Below are positions 55,246 to 64,000 of a stretch of 64,000 nucleotides of DNA, piece after piece. Positions within the stretch are counted from its first letter, which is position 1, and every line of letters begins with the position of its first letter. Under the pieces are notes generated by a model that did no database searches, was not told the origin of the DNA, and saw only the letters and a program-made list of their open reading frames with translations. The stretch spans positions 1,614,501 through 1,678,500 of the forward strand of contig NC_056764.1 of the NCBI RefSeq assembly GCF_018687715.1, in the 5' to 3' direction. This DNA is from Carya illinoinensis. Lineage: Eukaryota; Streptophyta; Magnoliopsida; Fagales; Juglandaceae. Both the position numbers and the translations under genes were made by a program.

Positions 55246-55813
55246 TTAACATTTTTTTTAAGAACTTGTACGGCATAAATTGATATATAGCATTAATCAT
55301 GTAAAATTTCTTACGTGATTTTCGTGTAATAATAAATAATTTAATATTTTAAAATTTTAAAATAAAAATAATATTATAATAATATTTTATTTAATTTTTA
55401 ATAAAATATCTCATCCATCCTAAACTTTGAAGCAAATAAAATCTTATCTGTAACCATATTGAATGTTTGAAGTAACTTATTTATTTATAATTTATAAGCA
55501 TTTATTTATATATATATTTTTTTACCAAAAGAATATCTTTTATGGTTTAAGGAGAGAGATAGAGAGAAAATATAAAATATTAAAATATGTAATATTAGAA
55601 TCCGTACGATCAATAATGAGATTTAATACTGAAAATCCACGTATTATATGCACCTGTCTCCAAGAACCTCAAGGGGACGCTGATCCCGATCCGTAAGAAA
55701 TAAAATAAAAAGAAAACAAAGGGGAGATCCTTATCACAGGGACCAAAAAGTCAGAGCCGCCTACGTTACAAAGCCACGGAGCAGACATCCTCTCTCATTT
55801 CTCTGGCGAGAAA
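55246..55813. other. 5' flank of the P450 gene
   Basis: AT-rich, becoming GC-richer after about 55640, where the probable 5' UTR lies. No confident TATA box was identified. Confidence 0.4.
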
Positions 55814-58800
55814 ATGAAATCATGTGGAGCAGTTCCCACCGCCTTCCTCAGCTCTCTTCTTCAAACTTCTAATACAAAATCCGGGACTCGCGATTCCCTG
55901 GAAACCTCTCGATTACTCAGGGACGTCGCCACCAGGGAATTCAATGCATTCCTCTGGTTTTCTCTCATCGCCGTCACCGCTCTTCTGCTCCGAAAAGTCT
56001 TCAATCTCTTCCGGCTTTGGGCCCAGGCCCGGAATATTCCCGGGCCTCCGTGTACCTCTTTCTACGGCCACTCCAAGCTCATTTCCCGGGAAAATCTCAC
56101 CGGTTAGTTCGATTCTCTTGGGAATTTCAGTTACCGTTTGGTTGAGTTGAAATTGTATAGGAATTTGAGAAATTCGAGTATTGTAACTGTCTTGTTTCTA
56201 TTAAAATCGTTACTCGCTAGAGATTTTTGTGGCGAAAATGGAGAAAAGGAAAAGCGAAGAAGGATCTTTTGGTCTCTATTTTGCTGTTTCTGCAACTCAG
56301 CTAGTCAGGTGGTTGAATTTGTTTTAGTTGGGGGTAGTTTGGAGCTTTGATGGGGGTTTAGATGATTAATAGATTTGAAGTCAGTATTTTAGTCCACTTT
56401 TATTCATGTATTTCTCCGAAATTAATTCCATTATAGTTTTTTTTTTCCCCCTCTTTTTGAGTAATTCTTTTAGCTGATCTATCAGTCTTGTACATGCTGA
56501 ATTTCATTTTTTTGTGCATGTAGAAGCTTTTTACAATTCATCTGTTCAATCTTTCGAGTATTCAATATCATTACTTTTGCAAGAATTTGGATTCAGAATT
56601 GGTTGATTTGTCGACGATGTGCTTTTGTCTTAAGATAACCCACTTATTGAATCGATCGATGTTGTTGGTTGGATTGCTCAGTCCTTTTAGAATTATCCTT
56701 GTTCCGAAGGTTAACTAAGCAATGGAGTTTATTATTCATTGATTAGTCTGTTAAGTTTTTGAACTCCCAAATGATCAAGAAGAATCTACGCTTAAAGAAT
56801 TTCCTATTTATACAATTTTCTCCCCATTGGAAATGTATATATTTTCAAAAAGTTGATCCAACTGAGTAGCCAGCCTGACAAGTTGCTATTTCTCATACCA
56901 TGCCCAGTATCATCGACTTCATCTCTTACGACAACAATGACTTAATGTTAAACCCCCTGTTTTGCTGCATAGAATATCGAAATGAACATTTGCCCTTTGG
57001 AAGAAATCTAGATTGTTTTCTTTATTTGATTTTTTTGTAATTAATTTTTTTCTTCATTTGATTGAAGCTATAATATTTTTCAGTTGATATAACTAAATAT
57101 AGATGATTCAAATTAAATTTGAATTCATTTGTTTCTCAGATTCTAGCATTTAATTTATTTTCTCATGATAGCCTGTTTCTGGTCTTTGATGATTTAGAAT
57201 TAGCTTCTATTTGATCTTTGGGATGTGTGTTCCTTTGTATAGGGTATAACTTAACTGTCCTTTTGGCTTTCAGAAGTTTTATCTGTTTTACACAAGAAGT
57301 ATGGACCAATTGTCAAGTTGTGGCTGGGTCCTACTCAGCTTTTGGTGTCAATGAAGGATCCAGGACTTATCAAAGAGATGCTTGTAAAGGCTGAGGATAA
57401 ATTGCCTTTGACTGGGAGGGCATTCCGATTGGCCTTTGGGCCTACGAGCCTCTTTGTTTCATCCTTTGACGAGGTATGAACTTAGGTTTCAATTCCACCT
57501 CCATCTTTTTCCATTTTTCCCTCCCATTTGTATGTCCTAGTCCTATTTGAGAAGCTGCATTAGTATTACTGTTGATTTAAACCTGGGAAAGACAATGCAT
57601 GTCAGAGCACTTAAAATAACTTTTGATCTCTTCATGCCGCTTGAGAGTTAGTAGAATTTTCATGAACTTTTGATGAATTAGTAAAGTAGAAGGATATTAA
57701 TTTTTTGTAGTTTTTATTTTTTATTTTCTGCCCTGGCATTATTGCATATCATGCTGCTTGACAAAAAAGCTGGATGAGATTCGGGAGTTCAGCAATGAAC
57801 TTGGACTCTTGTGTCTGTGCCTCGCCCCATCATCTTGAGTTGGTGGCATGAGTATCATTTATTTTCCTGCATGTGAACTTTGGCTTCTCATTCTAAACAC
57901 ATTGATTATTTCAAAACTTTCTCTGGCCAGCGCTGGTTTTCAGAAGTTGTGTTTGGAAAAATGTTGATTTGTTTTTTTAATCTTCAGCTGATACTAAAAT
58001 TTTTTATTCTGTTTCTACCATATCGCTTTTTTTTTTTTTTTTTTTTGTCGTATGACCTTTCTTTCGTAATGATCTATTTTAATAGATTCACATTTGGTCT
58101 TATGAGCCTTTCCTTCCATTAAAATCACAGAGCTTACATTTCTTTATGAGAGGCGCTTCGGACCGGTGGCACCTATAAGTTGTGTTTATCGGAAACCAGT
58201 TGTGAGCTGACACGTAACGGACACATAAAAAATTGGTACTGGCCGCATAACAGGGGATCAGCTCCCTTTCTAACTGAAGCCGAACTCTGCTCTCCCTCCC
58301 TCTCCTTCCCAACCACACGCCGTCTCCCCCTCCCTCCCTCTCCTGCAAGCTGAAACCCACTTCTCCCGCCGTCTCCCCCTCCCTCCCTCTCCTGCAACTG
58401 GAACCCACTTCTGGAACAATTATTATAATTTAATTTAATTATATTCCGGTTTGAAACTGTTCGATATACAAGGTAAAATTTAATTTTTATGCTTGGATTT
58501 TTTCTAATTTTTATTCAACATTCATTGAAAACAGGGAGTACACAAACAGATTTACCATGATTTTCACTGTGGGTTCGTCGTTGGGAAACTGTCCGATATA
58601 CAAGCCAAATATTCTGGAACCCACTTCCGGAACAATCATCCTGGAACCTAGAAATTAGGGATTAGAAAATGTAAAAACTAGAAAATGTAAAACCCAGAAA
58701 AAGTAAAAACCAGAAAATGTAAAACCTAGAAAAAGTAAAAACCAGAAAATGTAAAAACTAGAAACCGAAACCTAGAAATTACAGATCGGAACTCACCCGT

Positions 58801-60830
58801 GGAAATCGACGTTAACCAGTGAAGGGAGTGAGAGAGAGGTTAGGAGAGATTTTGTTTTTTCGTTAAGGATGATTTCGTGAAGTCTGATTTTGGTCTTTGT
58901 TAAGGGTGAACTTCGGTTTTGATTTTCGTCTGCAGCGGGAAGAGTTGCTTTAAGATACATGGGTCTGCAAAATGGGATACGGGAGGGAGAGTTGGGATAC
59001 GGGAGGGAGAGTTGTGAAACAGAAGGAGAGATGGGTCTGCAAAATGGAAGGATTCCCTGCAGCGCGGCTTACTTCCTTTAAGATACATCTCTTACGTGGC
59101 AATTTATTACTGGGTTCCGATAATCTCACGTTATAGGAGGCACCGGTTTGAAGATTTTCCCTTTCTTTATTACTACATCATGATGGCTTCTCAAGATGAC
59201 ATGAAGAAATTTTATATTTTTGTATTTAATTATTTTCCTTTCAGGTTTGAATTAACATACTTCTTGCTGAACAAAATAACTCACGTATGTATGCATATAT
59301 TTATGTACATGTGCATTAATGTTCTGTACATCACATGCAGGTGCAAAGGAGAAGGGAATCATTGGCAACAGAATTGAGTGGGAGATTGATTGAGAAACCT
59401 CCTGCAATGCCTACAAAGGTTGTGGACTGTATCATGGAGAGGCTGAACAAGTTCATGGCCGAAGGCAGCCTGGATTGTAACATGGTTTCTCAGCATATGG
59501 CTTTTACCTTATTGGGATCCACACTCTTTGGAGATGCCTTCTTAACATGGTCCAAGGCAACTGTTTATGAGGAGCTTCTGACAACGATTGCTAAAGATGC
59601 TTGCTTTTGGGCCTCATATAGCATTAGACCCTACTGGAAACGGGGATTTTGGAGTTACCAGCATTTATGCACACAGTCAAGACTCTTAACTCAAGATATT
59701 GTTCAACAGTGCCAAAAGAACAACAAGCTTTTTCATCAGAAGGATGGAAACCATTATAATGGGATTACAAAGATGGGAATGAAGCCCGCATCTGGTACAC
59801 TATGTTGTTCTGGTGAGCTTAATGGCCATCTTAATGCAACCGAGGAACCATGTGGAAATATCATGGGGGTGATGTTCCATGGATGCCTAACTACCTCGGG
59901 GTTGATTGGCAGTTTATTGTCAAGGCTTGCGACACATCCACAAATCCAGGAGAAGGTAGCTGTCTTTTCTTTCCTCTCATCCTTTTTATTTGAAGGTCAT
60001 GCTGCTCCAAGTTCATTTTGCCAGAACTGATGTCAGACGTAGTTAATTAATGGAAGTGTTCAAGTGGATGCAACCACTTTTGACTGGTAAAGTTATGAGT
60101 CACATGAGACCCTTAATTCTTTCTTTAATTTTTTGCTAAAATTTTGTGGATTTATAATCTTGCTCATTGTGGAATATTAGTGGGGTGTGGTGTGTTCTTG
60201 TTTGCACTTTATTTTATCATTGACCTGCTCTCTGTGTCCAATGTGTATTTGCTGCATAATTTCTGCAATCTTTGCTATATTGGCTGTTGACTGATATTTT
60301 CTATGAAAAACACGCAGCATTTTGAGCACTAGTAATACACGGAAGGAAGTGTGCCTGTAACTTCTAAGTTGAGCTTCTTTTCTGGCTGCTGCATTCTTTG
60401 CACACTCACTCTGCTGACCTTAATTTGAACATAAATTTCTTCTTTGGAGTTTGGAAGTTTAACCATTTCTTAGTTTATATATATATATATGGTTTGATCA
60501 GGGTTTGAATTAAGCTGTGCATTGATTTAATTTGTTTTATTGGGGGTTCTAATTCTGCTGTAACTTGCTTTATAAAAGACAAAATCAGTTGCCAATAGTT
60601 TTTGTTAAGGAATTAGTATCCGACATTGTAATTTATGTGTATTCTGTAGATTTACTCGGAGATCATTACGGCAAGGAATGGGTCAATGAAACAAGACCAA
60701 CAATGTGTTGATAAGATGCGTTTATTATTAGCAACTGTTTATGAATCTGCTCGTCTTCTACCAGCAGGGCCTTTGCTTCAGAGGTGTTCTTTGAAACATG
60801 GTAAGGCATTGCCTAACATTGTGTAGTGGG

Positions 60831-60879
<49 letters not shown>

Positions 60880-63235
60880 TGGGATGGGCCGGGTTTATCT
60901 TAGACATCCAACTTCCATATTTTTATTTTCTTTAGGCCAGATTAAGCATACAGTAATTGTATACATACGAATTATTTTAATATATCTAGCTAAGTAATGG
61001 AAATGCTGTCAGCTTCTTTTTTTGAAACCCAATCATTATAAAAATTTCAATCATTCCTGATATACTTTTTGTGGTTCTTGGGATTTATCCTCTAAGCCAC
61101 AAGTGTTCTTTCTTCATGTTATCATGTGCATTACTTTTATTTGTAGCTTCTAGAGATAGTGGCGTCACTTGCACCAATGCAAATAGTCAAGCAAGTAACA
61201 ATTTTCTATCAATGAGCTGAGTTTTTCTTCCTACTGTGTATTTATATTTTTATAGTTAACTATGGCCATACTCAAGAATGCAATATAAGAGGATATTAAT
61301 TAGTATGACATTTTGGTTTTGTTGGGCTCTTACAAACTTTTTGGTCAACAATTTATCTTGTCTTGTCTATCCTATAGCTTGAGACCATGGTTGTGGTGTT
61401 CATTAGATTTCTTCCTAAGCTGTGGAGCTCTTGGGTACAAAATTCTTATGGACACTTCATTTTCATGCTGTATAATAATTCCTTACCTATCTGTAGCACG
61501 TTTACATTGATGTATGTTGCTTTTATTATACCTTTTCACTGTAACTGATCATGATTGTTACTTGCTGTTTTTACTTCTTCTTTTTTATTATTTATTTTAT
61601 ATTTTATTACACCCCTTTTGTAATCTCTATTTTTTTTCCTTTTTTCCTTGTACTTCTCCAGACTTCAAACTTGAAACTGGTGTAACCATACCAGCTAGAG
61701 CAGTGCTGGTTGTACCTGTACAGTTGTTACAGATGGATGATTCTAGTTGGGGGCAAGATGCCAGTGAATTCAATCCATATCGTTTTCTGTCAAAGGCTGG
61801 AAATGGATCTGATTTGGTGCTTACATCTAGTACAGGTTTCACTCCTGAGTAAATCCAATGTTAATGTTTCCATAGTTACACCATATTTTATTTGTCAATT
61901 GTACAGTCATTTATTATCACATAACATTAGTATTAATATCCACAATGCCTTGATCCATGTCTTCTGGGTGTTAATAGTTTAATTTGTGACATGCTTACTG
62001 TAATCTTTCTCCTTGTTCAATTTTGTATAATATCTCCTTGTTCACACAAAGTAGATGATTTAGCCATATCTCACGAATGAATATGGTTTGCACTATTAAA
62101 TTTTATGGTTGTATTTTCAGTATTATGTGCATCCAAATCTAGCTTGCATTTGATCACCCTCTAGTCTACATGACAGTGAGTTGGGGAATAATTGACAATT
62201 GTGACCTGAATTTTTGCATAATCACATCATCAAAGTTAAAATAATCTAACTATAATGAATATATGGTAATAATTGTTGCCAGGGAATGCTGAAAAGCATG
62301 TACATCTCGAAGAGAGCTTCTTCATCTTAAATGATCCAAACGACAATGCAGCATTTCTTCCCTTTGGTTCTGGTGCACGTGCTTGTGTGGGTCAGAAATT
62401 TGTAATTCAAGGAGTTGCAACATTGTTTGCATCATTGCTTGAACATTATGAGGTTTGTGCTATAATTTGTTACTTTTTCATCTCAACTTTCTGTAGCAAA
62501 CAATTTTTTTTAAAACGTTATTGCTTGAATGTTATGAAGTTTTGTGCTGGCTACATTTTCTATAGAATGGCATCTAGTTTAAGGCCAAGAGTATGACTAC
62601 TCAGGTTCTTCAGAATCGCACCCAAGAGCAAGAAATTATTAAAATACCCTTATGACAAAAATGCGAAGTTTCTTCATTATTTGAGACTCATCCAACCAAT
62701 AAAAGAACTTTTGAAGACTCGGCCAGGAACTTCTAAGTTGTCACAGCCTTGAAATTAAGACATACTTTTAGTTTTGATTTCTGCGTGTATGCATCCACGA
62801 AAGTCTTTGGAATTTTGAATCAGTTTCTAAAACTTCTTAAATAGGAAACCCAATGTTAGTTTCTAAACCAATGATATTGGATCTGTAGCTTCAGTTGAAA
62901 ATTTCAGTTTCTTACATTATTTCCTTTGCTACCGATATACTAATCTTGCCAATCTATCAGAAATTGATGAGTAAAGTCAGGCATCAAGGTCTACTATGTT
63001 TAATAGGCTAGGTGTTCCAACTTGGGAGTGTGCGTGTGTAATTAAAAAACCAAAAAAAAATTTACATTCTGTGATACAGTTCTATATGAAGTCTCATTGT
63101 TCTTTGTCTGGATCCAAATTACAGATAAGACTCCCGGAGTCAGAATCTCAGAGTGACACAAAACAAATGATGAATAACAGTGTTTTTCAGCATCTTCCTA
63201 GTCAGGAGATGGTCTTAGTAAGAAGGAACAGCTGA
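55814..63235 (+). CDS. Cytochrome P450 of unusual type (possibly CYP727-like)
   Basis: Seven exons in phase: 55814-56102, 57274-57473, 59341-59955, 60650-60800, 61662-61835, 62283-62452 and 63125-63235, giving 569 aa. An N-terminal membrane anchor (about 45-60, LWFSLIAVTALLLRK) is followed by the Pro hinge NIPGPPC (about 74-80). The K-helix ExxR is Glu400-Arg403 (YESAR), the PERF-like site is PYRF (457-460), and the heme loop is FGSGARACVG with Cys511 as the iron ligand. The I-helix reads HGCLTT (343-348), lacking the usual acidic residue. The N-terminus before the hinge is long. P450s of this anchor type work at the ER with a reductase. The family looks non-A-type; CYP727 is a tentative guess, and the substrate is unknown. 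No stop or frameshift is seen. Confidence 0.88.
58139..59170. repeat. 9-bp target-site duplication of the intronic MULE
   Basis: The identical TTTCTTTAT occurs at 58139-58147 and 59162-59170, directly outside the inverted ends. Confidence 0.85.
58148..59161. mobile_element. Non-autonomous MULE in P450 intron 2, 1014 bp
   Basis: Inverted ends of about 65-75 bp share CTTC(GG/AA)ACCGGTG, CCTATAA, TTATCGGAA and CACGTAA, and are flanked by a perfect 9-bp duplication. The ends differ from those of the large MULE, so this is another family. Inside are a duplicated CCGTCTCCCCCTCCC block (about 58318-58400), short ACCAGAAAATGTAAAA-type repeats (about 58660-58780) and a GATACGGGAGGGAGAGTTG duplication (about 58976-59012). 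No transposase is present. A minus-strand ORF over its left end (58100-58408) is low complexity. Confidence 0.87.
60840..60874. repeat. (CT)n tract in P450 intron 4
   Basis: About 17 CT units starting 40 nt after the donor of exon 4, interrupted once by GCT. Confidence 0.9.
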
Positions 63236-64000
63236 AAGAAAAGGCACCAAAAGCTTGGCATGATGGCATGTGGATGGATTAGAGTGTTTCTGCATCATCA
63301 CTTGTTTCTTTTAATTACAAGTCATGGTTGGAAGGCATCTGGTTCATTGTCCTTTTGTGTCCTTTTTTTTTTGTGTTTTCCAAAGTTGATAGGGGAAGTG
63401 TTTTTCTTCAACTACTATTTTACTTAGGCTTATTAGATGCAAAGTGGAGGATGTTACATGAGTTGGTTATGGCAACTCGTGTTTTTTTCTCCTCAGTTTT
63501 TAAAAATAGGTCTCAAGTGCTGCTGTCTCAGTGCCGTAACAATACTTTTTTTCTTTTTTTCTTTTTTTTTTTTTATCTTTTTTATAATTTGTTTTTTGAA
63601 GCACTCTGGGCCTATTGTTGCGGCGGTGCCTCTCCCGCCTTAAACTTTTCTTCCCACCATCCTTTGGATTTAGACATCGTCTCTTTTTTCTCTCGTAACA
63701 AACACTTTTTTTTCTCTCTCCAGAAGGGAGTTGATGTTGTATTTGTAATACTGATTAAACATGTATTGGGATGTATAAAATATATATATTTATATATTTA
63801 TGTGATACTGTTTATAATTGTCAAATGGCATTCCTTGCAGTCATGTCCAACATTCATTATCTGTTGTGTTGGGATTGGATATTGAGCTGAACTCAATTCT
63901 TTATGAATAGTAATGAGTTGAAATGATAAGATAAGTTTTGTAGAGTCTATTTAATATGAGTTTAGATGTATTTGTATGTTAATATGAGTTTAGTACTACC
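63236..64000 (+). other. P450 3' region
   Basis: Downstream of the stop. T-rich with poly-T tracts near 63545-63575. Short ORFs at 63328-63885 are Phe-rich artefacts. It probably holds the 3' UTR; no second gene is seen. Confidence 0.45.

Noticed and set aside
58100..58408. 102-aa minus-strand ORF with Gly/Arg repeats
   Set aside because: It spans the end of the intronic MULE and reads through its duplicated CT-rich blocks.

Overview
This looks like nuclear DNA of a woody eudicot. It is AT-rich and gene-poor, with introns of plant type, plant-specific gene families, long (GA)n, (TA)n and homopolymer tracts, and many class II transposons. A Fagales tree such as walnut or pecan is a guess from general resemblance, not shown by the sequence.

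Layout. (1) About 270-9810: a roughly 9.5-kb Helitron on the minus strand. It carries a broken Rep/helicase gene followed by a broken RPA1-like gene. Its 5' end holds three exact 480-bp tandem copies that each repeat the first exon of the transposase. (2) About 9.8-20 kb: intergenic debris of shared short duplicates, a second Helitron 3'-end-like module, a small coiled-coil ORF with its own TATA box and tandem upstream repeats, and a chimeric pseudogene that joins an AS1/PHAN-like MYB fragment to the C-terminal part of a NST/SND1-like NAC gene. (3) About 20-28.6 kb: no gene seen; MITE debris and long simple repeats. (4) 28757-30746: an intact seven-exon WAT1-related (MtN21/EamA) transporter gene. 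(5) 32436-40027: a complete Mutator-like element (MULE) with a perfect 10-bp target duplication. It holds an apparently intact five-exon FAR1-type transposase gene (824 aa) on the minus strand and a convergent GRF zinc-finger/membrane protein gene on the plus strand. (6) 40.0-44.5 kb: small foldback elements and AT-rich spacer. (7) 44527-52461, minus: a complete eleven-exon MAP65 gene, most like MAP65-5 (566 aa). (8) 52.5-55.8 kb: several MITEs. (9) 55814-63235: a complete seven-exon cytochrome P450 gene (569 aa) of unusual type, with a 1-kb non-autonomous MULE in intron 2.

Three host genes look functional: the WAT1-like transporter, MAP65-5-like and the P450. They have unrelated roles, so their proximity is not an operon-like unit. 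The most notable system is the MULE. Its two convergent genes, each read inward from one end through a GC-rich minisatellite leader, recall the mudrA/mudrB layout of maize MuDR, but the second gene encodes a GRF zinc-finger protein with a membrane segment. All splice joins were placed by eye using reading phase, GT/AG borders and family resemblance; no search or alignment was run.
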